64,000 nt of DNA from CALBTQ01 sp036725605 (GTDB taxonomy: Bacteria > Lernaellota > Lernaellaia > Lernaellales > Lernaellaceae), in contig DAIMDW010000028.1 in NCBI GenBank assembly GCA_036725605.1, positions 18,839-82,838 on the forward strand. Direction: 5' to 3'. The notes under the pieces are model-generated. The model worked only from the letters and a program-made list of their open reading frames with translations. It had not been told where the DNA came from and searched no databases. Made by a program: the position numbers and the translations under genes. Below are positions 1 to 9,500 of the stretch, piece by piece. How positions within the stretch are numbered: position 1 is the first letter of the stretch; every line of letters begins with the position of its first letter.

Positions 1-114
1 AGCCGAGGGTGTCATCACCTCGTAGGAAACTCGTTCCGTTTTGAATTCCGGTCGCGTGAAGCAGGCAAGGTCGCCGCGAATCCTCACGCGATAAGGTGGG
101 CTATGATAAGCCAT
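1..114 (-). CDS. cas5c: Cas5 of type I-C CRISPR-Cas (Cas5d/Cas5c), N-terminal fragment
   Basis: Only the first 38 codons are in the window; the gene runs off the left edge. The visible N-terminus contains the family signature ACFTRPEF followed by ERVSYEVMTPSA, typical of Cas5d proteins, which in type I-C both cap the Cascade crRNA 5' handle and process pre-crRNA. The ATG is preceded directly by a purine run (AAGGAGGAGGAG on the minus strand, 115-126), a strong ribosome binding site, which fixes the start. It follows cas3 by 22 bases, the usual I-C gene order (cas3-cas5-cas8c-cas7-cas4-cas1-cas2), so the rest of the operon should lie to the left. The identity rests on the N-terminal motif and the cas3 neighbour only. 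Confidence 0.88.
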   Translation of the reverse strand, partial: MAYHSPPYRVRIRGDLACFTRPEFKTERVSYEVMTPSA

Positions 115-136
115 CTCCTCCTCCTTGATTGGTTGT

Positions 137-2353
137 TCACGCTAACAGGGGCGCCAACCACGTTTCGCCGCCATCGGTCGGCAAGCCGAAACGTGGGCTA
201 TATGCGACATGGAAAACGTCCGATGACAAACGCCAGGCGATGTCCTCTCCCAACGGCAGCAGGTAACCGCGGGCACGCCAATCGTCGGCCGTCTTGCGGG
301 CAATCTGCACGGTGAATCGTTGCAACTTGCGCAGTTCCAAGCGCCAGGAAATCGGCAAGCCGGACGCCAGGCGACGATCGAGATCGGCCAGCAACTGCGC
401 CGCGCGGCCATAAGGCACGATGACGCTTTCGCTCCAATCGTCCTCGATCATGCGAAAAGCCGCAGCGACATCTTTGAAGGCGAGCTTGGCACGCTTTTTT
501 TGGATGTCCTTGGCGTCGTGGTCGGTCAGGTTATACAAGCGTTTGAAATATTCATCGTAGAGGGCCGGATCATGGATATCCAACGCACCGCGAGCGGCGA
601 GCAGGCCTTTGGTCACTTCCAGCGCTTTGACGGGAATGCCCATCGGCGGAACGCTCATGGCGACAAACACTTCCACCCGCCCGCCGGCCAGCCGCCCTTC
701 CCGATTGCAGCGACCGCCGGCCTGGGCGATCGAATCCAACCCGCCCAGCGCTCGGTACACGACCGGGAAATCCAGATCGACACCCGCTTCCACCAATTGT
801 GTAGAAACAACGCGAACGGCTGCGCCACCCTGCAAAAACGTGCGGATCTCCCGAATTTTCTCCAGGCGGTGTTCCGCGCACATGGTTGCCGAAAGATGAA
901 TCGTCTTTTCGTCGCCCACACGCTCGTCGAGCAAACCGGTCAGACGTTGCGCATCGTCACGGCGATGAACGACACACAGCACGCTCGGCTCGTCGGCCAA
1001 ACGATCGGCGAGGCTTTCCCATGATATGGGCGTTTGCGGATCGGCCGGCCAGGACACGCGAGTGCGCGAAGCGGTCGCCGCAAACAACGACGCCGGATCG
1101 GAGATGATTTCGCGCACGCCGGTCAGCCCGAGCGGGAAATCGGGACGGCGGCGCAACGCCGGTTGTGTGGCGGTGGAAAGGACAATGCTGGCGCCGTAAT
1201 TACGCGCCAGCGCGCCCAAGCCATCCACGATCGTGGAGAGTAGCTTCGCCGGCAGCGTTTGCACTTCATCGAGGATGACCACGCTACGCGCGATGTTGTG
1301 CAGCTTGCGGCAACGGCCGGGCTTGTTGGCAAACAACGATTCAAAAAACTGCACCGACGTGGTCACAACCAACGGAGCATCCCAATTCTCGGCGGCGAGC
1401 GACGAGCGGGTGGGAATTTCCGGCGCCCCGTCGGTTTCCACGCGGGCGGTGCTGTGGTGCTCAATCACCGCTTCGTCGCCAAACACCTCCCGGTACACCT
1501 GGGCGTTTTGCTCGATGATGCTGGTGAAGGGAATCACCACGATCACACGATCCAGGCCGTACCGTACCGCATGATCGAGGGCGAAGGACATCGCCGATAG
1601 GGTCTTGCCCCCGCCGGTCGGCACAGTCAGGGAAAACAACCCCGGCGGCTGCAAGGCGGCGGCGCGGCATTCGTTCAATACGCGATGGCGTAGCTGATTG
1701 AGCGGCGTTGGGGATGCGTCTCGTGTTTTCGCCAGAAGATATTCGTCAAGCTGCGCCTTCATGTCTTCCAGTCGTAGTGCGCCGGCACGAAGATCGGACT
1801 TTTCCACATCGAAAAATCGTTCGGTGTCCAGGAAGTCGGCATCGACCAACACGGAGAAGATCATTCGCAACCAGAACTCGTAGGCAATTTCATCGTGTGT
1901 CAGAAAAAGCGGCTTGATTTGCAGAGGGAGAATTTGCGGAAATCCATGACTCCGTGCTCGCTCCAGATGACGACGAGCCTCTTCGAGATCGGCGCGTATA
2001 TCCTGAGCGAACTCTACGAAATTCGGCAATCCACCGTGGTGCCCCGCCACCACCGCCGCAAGCAATTTGCCGATACCGTTATGGCCGAATAATTCAGCCG
2101 CCCCGACATAGGCATGACGAACGCTGTGAGGATTTCCCCGCAATCTTTCCTGAAATGCCGGTTGCGTTTTCCCCAGATCATGCGCCAGCGCCGCTTGTTC
2201 CGCCGCAGCGCCCGAGGCGAATTTTTCCGCAAATTGTTTGGCAAGCTGTGCCGTTTCATGCAGATGGTCCGTCAGCCGATGACAACGCCCCTGCTGATCC
2301 ACATGCGCCAGGATGTCGGATGGACAATCTTGATCCGAACGATAACCACTCAT
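137..2353 (-). CDS. cas3: CRISPR-associated helicase/nuclease Cas3 (HD + SF2 helicase)
   Basis: 738 residues, a normal length for type I-C Cas3. The N-terminal HD nuclease (about residues 10-200) shows DHLHE, HDLGK and GHHGG metal-binding motifs. It is followed by a superfamily 2 helicase: Walker A TVPTGGGKT near residue 245, the DExH-box variant LDEVQTLP near 361, motif III STAT, and motif VI QAGGRCNREGR near 542. In this family Cas3 is recruited to Cascade-bound target DNA, nicks the displaced strand and degrades it processively. GGAGG sits 7 bases before the ATG at 2353. It is the first gene of the operon, with cas5 22 bases downstream. No inactivating change is visible in the motifs, so the enzyme looks intact. 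Confidence 0.96.
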   Translation of the reverse strand: MSGYRSDQDCPSDILAHVDQQGRCHRLTDHLHETAQLAKQFAEKFASGAAAEQAALAHDLGKTQPAFQERLRGNPHSVRHAYVGAAELFGHNGIGKLLAAVVAGHHGGLPNFVEFAQDIRADLEEARRHLERARSHGFPQILPLQIKPLFLTHDEIAYEFWLRMIFSVLVDADFLDTERFFDVEKSDLRAGALRLEDMKAQLDEYLLAKTRDASPTPLNQLRHRVLNECRAAALQPPGLFSLTVPTGGGKTLSAMSFALDHAVRYGLDRVIVVIPFTSIIEQNAQVYREVFGDEAVIEHHSTARVETDGAPEIPTRSSLAAENWDAPLVVTTSVQFFESLFANKPGRCRKLHNIARSVVILDEVQTLPAKLLSTIVDGLGALARNYGASIVLSTATQPALRRRPDFPLGLTGVREIISDPASLFAATASRTRVSWPADPQTPISWESLADRLADEPSVLCVVHRRDDAQRLTGLLDERVGDEKTIHLSATMCAEHRLEKIREIRTFLQGGAAVRVVSTQLVEAGVDLDFPVVYRALGGLDSIAQAGGRCNREGRLAGGRVEVFVAMSVPPMGIPVKALEVTKGLLAARGALDIHDPALYDEYFKRLYNLTDHDAKDIQKKRAKLAFKDVAAAFRMIEDDWSESVIVPYGRAAQLLADLDRRLASGLPISWRLELRKLQRFTVQIARKTADDWRARGYLLPLGEDIAWRLSSDVFHVAYSPRFGLPTDGGETWLAPLLA

Positions 2354-2578
2354 GCCTAACCTCCAATGACATGATTGAATTACACATTAATTGATGGTTA
2401 CGACACCACGGGTCGCATACGGATTATCTCGGAAAACTTAAACTATAATGGTTTCAGAAGATAAATATTATCAAATATGGAATATTGGCAAAAGCAGTTA
2501 GAATAGATAACAATATTATCCCTCCAAATTACAAAATTCTTGACAGAATCGATCTCGTGAGCGCTCCCTGAAGAATGA
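2354..2578. other. AT-rich intergenic region upstream of cas3; no gene or CRISPR repeat
   Basis: This stretch is far richer in A/T than its surroundings (especially 2390-2550). It must carry the cas3 promoter on the minus strand, but no convincing -35/-10 pair is visible. No repeated 30-40 bp units are present, so there is no CRISPR array here. The base composition and the recombinase remnant just after it suggest acquired DNA. Confidence 0.6.
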
Positions 2579-3304
2579 AGAAGGAGTGCTTATGAATTTC
2601 GTCGCCATTCACCAATCCGCCCTGGTCCTGATTCAACATGGCAAGTTCGATGTGGTTGCGCCGTTGTCGGCGAAGTAAAAAAAGAAGGAAGGTTCATCTA
2701 CTACCGTTGCACGCATCGACGGGGTAATTGCTCACAAGGGTATGTGCCTGAGAAGCTGCTCGACAAACAGTTCATGGATGTAGTTCATAAGGTCCAGGTC
2801 GATGATGAAATCATCGAGTGGATCAAGGAAGCTTTACGCGAATCGCTGGACACCGAAACTGAATTTCATCGTGACGCGATCACGAATTTGACACAGCAGC
2901 TTGACCAGGTAAAGCGGTTCAAGAACAAGGTCTATACCGATCATGTTGAAGGGCAGATCGACCGCGAACTTTTCATCAACATGATGAATAACTACCGCCA
3001 GCAGGAAATTAGAATCGTTACCGCGCTGGACGTGCATCGTCGCGCTGACAACAGCTACATCGATGAAGGAACAAGATTGCTCGAACTTGCACAACATATT
3101 GAAAAGATTTACGAAACAAGCACACCGGCAGGAAAGAATCGTTTGCTGAAAATTTTATGCTCGAACTGCATTTTACTCGATGGCCAGCTTACGGTGACAC
3201 TGCACAAAGCTGTTGATTTGATTGCGAAATTCAATACGCTTTGGAAAGAAAAAAGAATGGGCTCCGATCTCTCGGAGCCCATTTCTGACATGTGGCGGGG
3301 TTGA
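2579..3304 (+). pseudogene. Truncated large serine recombinase (zinc ribbon and C-terminal coiled coil only)
   Basis: An open frame from 2579 (after a stop at 2576) to the stop at 3302-3304 encodes only the back half of a large serine recombinase. The recombinase zinc ribbon is recognisable from 2651 (CGCAVVGEVKKEGRF, then YYRCTHRRGNC), followed by the helical coiled-coil region (FKNKVYTDHVEGQIDRELF) and the family end SNCILLDGQLTVTL. The first Cys of the usual CGxC pair appears replaced by Gln. The whole N-terminal catalytic resolvase domain with its Ser nucleophile is absent and there is no plausible start (a GTG at 2744 is only an internal codon). The last residues are encoded by the tRNA-Asp terminator and the tRNA 3' end. 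It is most likely a relic of a mobile element and not functional. Confidence 0.82.
3245..3282 (-). terminator. Rho-independent terminator of tRNA-Asp
   Basis: An 11-bp perfect stem (3257-3267 with 3272-3282, loop TCTC) is followed on the minus strand by a T-rich run (3245-3256). It sits 10 bases after the tRNA 3' end. The recombinase remnant on the other strand reads through it. Confidence 0.85.
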
Positions 3305-3369
3305 CGGGACTCGAACCCGCGGCCCTCGGCGTGACAGGCCGATACTCTAACCAACTGAGCTACAACCCC
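3293..3369 (-). tRNA. tRNA-Asp (anticodon GTC)
   Basis: 77 nt including an encoded CCA. A perfect 7-bp acceptor stem (GGGGTTG with CAACCCC), D-stem GCTC/GAGT, a 5-bp anticodon stem TCGGC/GCCGA around the loop CTGTCAC, and a T-stem with TTCGAGT loop are all present. The anticodon GTC is at 3333-3335. The discriminator base is G, as expected for aspartate tRNA. It has its own sigma-70-type promoter and terminator. Confidence 0.97.
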
Positions 3370-3400
3370 ATAACTGAAAAGATCCCGAATGCGAGGCGGT

Positions 3401-3428
3401 ATTCTACTTATGGCGAAGCCGTTGTCAA
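3401..3428 (-). promoter_or_regulatory. Sigma-70 promoter of tRNA-Asp
   Basis: On the minus strand TTGACA (3423-3428), a 16-base spacer and TAGAAT (3401-3406), about 30 bases before the tRNA 5' end. The GC-rich stretch between the -10 box and the tRNA would suit stringent control, but that is inference. Confidence 0.75.
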
Positions 3429-3542
3429 GAAGATTTTTTCGTTTTTAAAACAAATACGAAATAAGGAAAAAGTATTTATTCTTTTCATGTTCAATCAATT
3501 CTGCTAGAAAGCAGTTTAATCATTTGTGGTGTCCGGGGAGAA

Positions 3543-5504
3543 ATGAAAAACTGTCCATACTGCGGCAAGGTCAATGAAGATTTAGACCAGACTTGTCGCT
3601 TTTGCGGATCCAACCTGGAAAAAACCACCGCAACCCGGCGCCTGCGCATTCCAAAAATCGAACCGGGCAACATTCTGGCCGGCCGCTATCGGATCCTGAC
3701 CGAAGTCGGCAAAGGCGGCATGGGTTTCGTCTACGCCGCCGAAGAAGAAAGCCTGGGCATCAAGCGCAACGTCGCCATCAAGGTCCTGCCGCCGCAAATG
3801 ATGATGGACGAAGGGCTCATGGCCCGCTTCCGCGAGGAAATCAAAATCGCCGCGGCGCTGGACCATCCCAACATCGTACCCATTTATTCGCTGGGCGAGC
3901 ACCAGGGCGTTTACTTCTACGTCATGAAGCTGCTCGACGGCCAAACGGCCACGCAGAAGATGCGCCAGGACGGTCTGTTCACCGAAGACGAACTGCGGCG
4001 CACCATCGCTCCGATCGCCCGCGCGCTGCATTACGCGCACACCAAGGGCGTCATCCACCGCGACGTGAAAAGCAACAACATTCACATCAGCTACGACGAC
4101 ACGGTCATGCTGATGGACTTCGGCATCGCCCGTTCGGCCGAAAGCAGCGAGATCACCCTGCCCGGTCAGATCGTCGGCACCGCCGAATACATGAGCCCCG
4201 AGCAGTGGTACGGCGAGGTCGATCCGCGCAGCGACATCTACAGCCTGGGCGTCGTCATGTACGAACTGCTCACCGGCAAGGTGCCGTACAAAAGCAAAAA
4301 CGCGTTCGAAGTGATGAAGATGCACCAGGAGTTCGCGCCCGAGCCGCCATCGTCGCTGGTGCCCAATCTTGGAACCGAACTGACCTCCATCATTCTGCGC
4401 TGTCTGGAGAAGGATCCCGCACGTCGTTTCCAAACGGCGAAGGATCTGGCCGATGCGCTCGAGGCGCGCACTCCTTACGAAACGCCGGCGCCGACCAAGG
4501 AACGAACCATTCCCAGACCGCCGTCGAACGAGACCATCGAATCGCTGACAGCGGTTAAAACCACGGTGCTGGAAAAACCGCCCGAGGTGTTGACCGGATC
4601 GGAAAAGAAAGCCTGGGAGTTGTGCGCCAAAGCCGATCAGGCCTACGAACACGGTCAACTGACCAAGGCGATCGCCTTCGTGCAGAAGGCGAAAAAACTG
4701 ACCAAGGAACGGCCCGACGTCATTCAGCGCGAAAAGAAATTCACCAACCTGAAAAAGCTGATCGACTTCACGCTGACCCGCGCCGATCAGGCGATGGCCG
4801 ACATCAAACCGCAACAGGCGTTGGAAGATTACGAGCGCATTCTGCAGGCCTATCCGATTCCCTCGGTGGCGGCCAAAATGGCGCAGGCTCAGCAGCAAAT
4901 CGAACAGGCCAAAGAGCTGTACGCCCAGGCGCGCTATGTCGGCGACAAAGGGAAGTTCAAAAAGGCGCTGCGCTTGTTGAAAAAGGTGGAGAAGCTCGAT
5001 CGCGAAGCGGGCGATTTGGACGGCCGGCGCGACTTGCTGAAAACCAAAAAGAAAGCGCCGCGCGTCAAGCGAAAAAGCGGACCGGGGTTGTTCAGGCGAA
5101 TTTTCCGTCCGCGGCGCGTCATCGTCGGGATGATTTTGATTATCCTGGTCGGCGGCGTCGTCGGCGCCCGGCCGGGGCTGATGTTCCTGGCCGACTGGAC
5201 CTATCGCACCAGCCAGAACGAATTCATCTTCCAGAAATCGTACAGTTCGCTGAACCTGTACAAAGCGTTGCAGATACTCAAAGTCGAGGACCCGATCATT
5301 CAGGAACGCATCGACGACATCAACGTGCGGGCGAAAAACTTCTATCTCAAGCTCGGCTCCGACGCACAGAAAAGCAACAACCTGAGCGCGGCCATCAACT
5401 GGTACAAGAAGGCCCTCTTCTACGATCCGATCGACATCAAATTGCAGGATTTGATCAGCATGCTCGAAGCCAAATACGCCGTGATCCAGAGCATGCAGAA
5501 ATAG
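3543..5504 (+). CDS. Membrane-anchored Ser/Thr protein kinase with zinc ribbon and TPR-like region
   Basis: 653 residues. A short zinc ribbon (CPYCG and CRFCG, residues 4-22) precedes a Hanks-type kinase domain (about 48-310). Visible kinase motifs are the Gly loop GKGGMG, the catalytic-lysine strand VAIKVL, HRDVKSNN, MDFG and YMSPEQW, so the kinase should be active. A Lys-rich helical region with TPR-like helices (about 360-510) leads to one transmembrane helix (about 522-545) and an extracytoplasmic tail with a further TPR-like helix pair. Such proteins phosphorylate cytoplasmic targets, often FHA-domain partners. The gene ends 3 bases from the convergent double-FHA gene, which is a plausible partner or substrate. 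Start: ATG 3543 with GGGGAG just upstream. Confidence 0.92.
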   Translation: MKNCPYCGKVNEDLDQTCRFCGSNLEKTTATRRLRIPKIEPGNILAGRYRILTEVGKGGMGFVYAAEEESLGIKRNVAIKVLPPQMMMDEGLMARFREEIKIAAALDHPNIVPIYSLGEHQGVYFYVMKLLDGQTATQKMRQDGLFTEDELRRTIAPIARALHYAHTKGVIHRDVKSNNIHISYDDTVMLMDFGIARSAESSEITLPGQIVGTAEYMSPEQWYGEVDPRSDIYSLGVVMYELLTGKVPYKSKNAFEVMKMHQEFAPEPPSSLVPNLGTELTSIILRCLEKDPARRFQTAKDLADALEARTPYETPAPTKERTIPRPPSNETIESLTAVKTTVLEKPPEVLTGSEKKAWELCAKADQAYEHGQLTKAIAFVQKAKKLTKERPDVIQREKKFTNLKKLIDFTLTRADQAMADIKPQQALEDYERILQAYPIPSVAAKMAQAQQQIEQAKELYAQARYVGDKGKFKKALRLLKKVEKLDREAGDLDGRRDLLKTKKKAPRVKRKSGPGLFRRIFRPRRVIVGMILIILVGGVVGARPGLMFLADWTYRTSQNEFIFQKSYSSLNLYKALQILKVEDPIIQERIDDINVRAKNFYLKLGSDAQKSNNLSAAINWYKKALFYDPIDIKLQDLISMLEAKYAVIQSMQK

Positions 5505-5507
5505 CGG

Positions 5508-6422
5508 TTACTTCCCCAACAATAAAAACAGCAGCACCGCGGCCAGACCGGCCCCGGCCAAGCCGATGCCCAGCCACATCCCGTATTGCGCCAACCACGG
5601 CGCCTTCACCTCACCGGCTGCCGGCTGATAGGAAGCGACCCTCTCCCGTCGCGCTTCCTCCGGATAGGTGAACTTCATTTTCGAATTGCCCAGCATGAGC
5701 ACGTCGCCGTGGTGCAGCAAATGCGCGGTGACGATTTTGTTGTTGAGAATGGTGCCGTTGCGGCTGCCCTCGTCGGTGTAGGTCACTTCCGCCTCGGTCA
5801 CCTCGATCGTGCCGTGGAGGCTGCTGACCATCGTGTCGTTGATGCGGATGTTCGCCGCCTCACCGCGTCCCAAACGATGCACGCCGTAGGGCAGCAGGTA
5901 CTTCATGCCCTTCTCCGGCCCGTAGATCACCTCCAGCGCCGGGTACACGGCGAAGTTGATTTTTTTGATGTAAATGTTGCCCATCAGATCCTGCTTATCG
6001 GCCACGACGGTCCGCCCCAGCTCTTCCTTTTTCAGCAGGTCCTCGTCCGGCACCTCGTAGATACGGGTCATGTCGCGCAGTTGGTCGATGTCCAGGATGG
6101 TCGTGAGTTTCAAGTCCTCGACGCCGATCTCGTCGGTCCGGCGTAAAAAGAACTGGTTGGAGCCGATGATCAATTCCGCGCCCAGCCCCAGGTCGGCCAT
6201 TTCCTCGATGGGACAATTGTTGACGAAGGTTTTGTTGACCGAATTCTCATCCTTGATTTTAACCGCGCCGCCCATCAGGTAGATCTTCGCGTGGTTGCGC
6301 GAAACGTCCTCGTCCGACAGCACGATGTCGGAATCGGGATCGCGCCCGATGGTCGTCATTACCTTCACCAGGGGAAACGTCAGGCGCCGGCCCAGGTCGT
6401 CATAGGACTCCAACTGATACAT
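5508..6422 (-). CDS. Double-FHA-domain protein with C-terminal membrane anchor
   Basis: 304 residues. The first FHA domain (about residues 5-95) has GRDPDSDIVLSDEDVSRNHAKI; the second (about 170-260) has LGRGEAANIRINDTMVSSLHG and the late motif DEGSRNGT. Both keep the Gly-Arg, Ser and Asn residues used in phosphothreonine binding. A single hydrophobic helix near 282-302 would tail-anchor the protein in the inner membrane with both domains in the cytoplasm. The middle segment (about 100-165) is not recognised. The gene converges on the zinc-ribbon kinase, which suggests that phosphorylated targets of that kinase may be its ligands; this is inference from position and known FHA biology. Confidence 0.9.
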   Translation of the reverse strand: MYQLESYDDLGRRLTFPLVKVMTTIGRDPDSDIVLSDEDVSRNHAKIYLMGGAVKIKDENSVNKTFVNNCPIEEMADLGLGAELIIGSNQFFLRRTDEIGVEDLKLTTILDIDQLRDMTRIYEVPDEDLLKKEELGRTVVADKQDLMGNIYIKKINFAVYPALEVIYGPEKGMKYLLPYGVHRLGRGEAANIRINDTMVSSLHGTIEVTEAEVTYTDEGSRNGTILNNKIVTAHLLHHGDVLMLGNSKMKFTYPEEARRERVASYQPAAGEVKAPWLAQYGMWLGIGLAGAGLAAVLLFLLLGK

Positions 6423-6454
6423 CGCTCACTCCGTCAATCGTTGGGAACCAACCG

Positions 6455-6483
6455 ATTGTAGCGGATCGTCCGCCCGCCGCCAA
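6455..6483 (-). promoter_or_regulatory. Sigma-70-type promoter of the FHA gene
   Basis: On the minus strand TTGGCG (6478-6483), a 17-base spacer and TACAAT (6455-6460), about 33 bases before the FHA start codon. Confidence 0.6.
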
Positions 6484-6497
6484 GTCGCCACCCGGGC

Positions 6498-6528
6498 AAA
6501 AAAAGAGGGCGCTCACGAGAGCGCCCTC
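6498..6528 (-). terminator. Rho-independent terminator after the C25 protease gene
   Basis: A 10-bp perfect stem (6505-6514 with 6519-6528, loop ACGA) is followed on the minus strand by seven T (6498-6504). It lies about 20 bases after the stop codon of the protease gene. Confidence 0.9.
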
Positions 6529-6549
6529 CTTCGTTTTCAAACGCTTTGT

Positions 6550-9500
6550 CTAGCAGCCGCAACCATCGTCGTCGTCATCGTCGTCGTCGTTGCCGCCGTT
6601 GCCGTTGTCGTCGTCATCGTCGGCGGTGTCGTCGTCATCGATGTCGTCGTCGGCGGTGTCGTCGTCGGGTTCGGTCACGGTGATGAAGTCCTGTTTGACT
6701 TCGACGTCGGAACCGGCCTCGTTGGTCACGCGCAACACGATGTGATAGGAGCCCGGCTCGGTCAGATTAAGCGTCGGGCTCTCCACGTCGTCGATCGTGG
6801 TCAGGTCGACCATATCGGTGCCGTAAGCCCACTGCAGCGTGGTGATGTCGCAACCGGAGCTGACCACCGAGGTGTTGGTCAGTTCCACCGTCAAGGGCGC
6901 CGCGCCTTCGGTCACGCTGGCTTCGAATTCGGCATCCGGAATGCCGCACTCGACGGTGATGTAGTCGGTCTTCACTTCGGTGTATTCGCCCTTGTCCCAA
7001 TCGGTGTAGTACTTGAGCACCACCGTGTAGACGCCGGGCGTGTTGTAGATGTGCACCGGGTTGGCTTCATCGGAAGTCTCGCCGTCGCCGAAGTCCCACT
7101 CGATTTCCGAAGCGCCGCAGCTCGGATGATATTCGCTCATGTCGGTGAAGGTCACCTCGAAGGGCGTGCGGCCGTGGGTCTCATCGGCCTGGAAGTTCAG
7201 CACCGGCGCATCGCACTCGGCGGTGATGTAGTCGGTCTTCGTTTCGCTGTCGGTGCCGTAGGGGCCGGTCACGTCCAGCGTAACCGTGTAGGTGCCGGGG
7301 GCTTCGTACACGTGCGTCGGCATCGGATCGTTGGAGGATTCGCCGTCGCCGAAATTCCAGGTGTAGGCGCTGATGATGCCCATCGAGGAAGGCGTGAAGG
7401 CCACTTCCAGGGGCACCATGCCGCTGACGACGTCGGCGTTGAAGTCGATCGAGGGCGGATCGTCGTTGGGCGTACCGAGCATTTCGAGGTTGTCGATGCC
7501 CCAGTATTCGCCGGCCGACGGCGCCGTGTAATAGAACCGCAGCTTGACGTTCTCCATGCTGTCGGCCCAATCGCTCAGGTCCAGTTGCTCGATGCCGTCG
7601 CGATCATCCGTCCAGTTGGCCACGTTGTGCCAGGTAACGCCGTCGTCGTTGGACACGTCGACCATCGCGTGGCTGGGGAACAGACCGCTGCTCGCGCTGT
7701 ATTTGTGGCTGAAGTTCAACTGCACGTCGACGTAACCGAAGGTGCTGATCGTCTCGGTGATCAACTGTTCGTCATACTGCTCGAAGATGCCGCCTTCGGC
7801 ATCCGGATCGATGATGGAGAACACGCCGCTCCAGTTGGAGTTGGTGCGGCTGCCGGGGTTGTCGTCGGTCCAGGTGATGCCGCCGTTGGCGTCGATGATT
7901 TCCCAGTCATCGGGAATGCCGGACTCGCTGTCGTCGAAGTCCTCTTCCCAGATCACGATCGGGCCCACGGTCATGTCGCTCATCTCGACCGTATTGTTTT
8001 CCTGGTGACCCAGGGCGTCAGTCGCGCGCACCACGTAGTAGTATTCCACGAAGTTTTCCAGGCCGCTGTCCTGGTAGGTCGTCGCGGTCGTCTGCCCGAC
8101 CGGCGTGTTGAAGTTCTGACCGCCGCTGAATTCCGCCCGGTAAACCTGATAGGTGATCGGCGGAGTCAGGTCGGTCGCCGCGTTCCACTGCAAGGTGACC
8201 ACAGTGTTGCCGCCGCTGATGTAGTTGACGCCCGAGAAGGTCGGCGGCGCGGTGTCGCCCAGGGCGGTGTCGGTCTTTTCCTCCGGGGTGCCGCTGCCGG
8301 TGTCTTCGTCGTAGTAGTACAGCGTGATCGTATCGCCGTTGCTGATCGAAAGCACGCCATTGGCTTCGGCCGGCGCGGCGTCGGTCACCGTGATCGAACC
8401 CAGGAACGTGCCGGTGTCGGCGTATTCGGTGCAGGAGATCGTTTCACCGGCCGGCTCGGTGTCGCTGTAAATCAACAACGAGTAATTGTTCAAGCCTTCC
8501 AGGTCGGCGTCGGACAACGTCACGTTGACCGTGTCGCCTTCCTTGTAGACATCTTTGTCCAGACCGATGATGCCGTCGGCGGTCGCGCCGACCAGCAGGT
8601 CGGCTTCGTACGGACGATACTGATAGCGGGAAACAACCAGGTGGATGCCTTCGGTCGAGGTGATCGCCTCGTCGAATTCCACGTGGGCCACGCCGCCGGT
8701 CGAATAGGCTTTGCCGATCAGCACGCCGTCCTGCGTCATGGCCACCAGGGCGCCGTCGACGTTGACGGTCACGTCGAACGAGGTCATGCCCATCGGCACG
8801 ATCGGCATGTGCGACACGGAGAACTCCAGCGGCACGCCGGCGTACATTTCGAGGGTCGGCTCGCCGAACCAGTGGAATTCCTCGATGGCGGTCATGCGAT
8901 ACGGATCGCTGGAGTAATGATAGCTCATGTACAGCTTGCCGTATTCGAGCACGATGCCCATGCGCCATTCGGGATCGTTGTCTTTGGTTACCGGCCACTC
9001 GGGTTCATAGGTCGGCCAGTGGCTGTCCAGCCAGCCCCAGAACATGCGGTCGTTGCGGCCGGAGTAGCTGACGCGAGTCGAGCCGAGCAGACCGACCGAA
9101 CCGCCGTCGGGATGACGTTCCCACGCTTCGGTGAAGCAGATCGCCTTGGAGCCGTCTTTCTTGGTTTCATCGTCGAACTCGCCGGTCAGGCAGTTGATCG
9201 ACCAGACCACCGGGCGCTTGTCGCCGTTGGTCAGGGCGTTGATGTCGGTGACTTCGAATCCCGGCTCGCTCCAGCCGGTGGTGGAGCCGTGGTCGCGGTG
9301 GGTAATGAAGGCCGTACCGCCGTTGACGGCCGCGGCGATGTCGGCGGCGTCGCCGTCCCAGGCCAGATTCGGCTTCTGAATGTCGGTCGGAATTTCATAG
9401 TCGCCGTAGGTCCACCACAGCGGCGTCCACTGATACGTCGACTGGTTCCAGTACTTCGGATTGACGTAGGATTCGGTGAAGTAGATGCGGTGCGGCGTAA

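Noticed and set aside
2550..2590. Possible CRISPR repeat-like sequence near 2550 (GTGAGCGCTCCC)
   Set aside because: It occurs once; no second copy at a 60-75 base interval.
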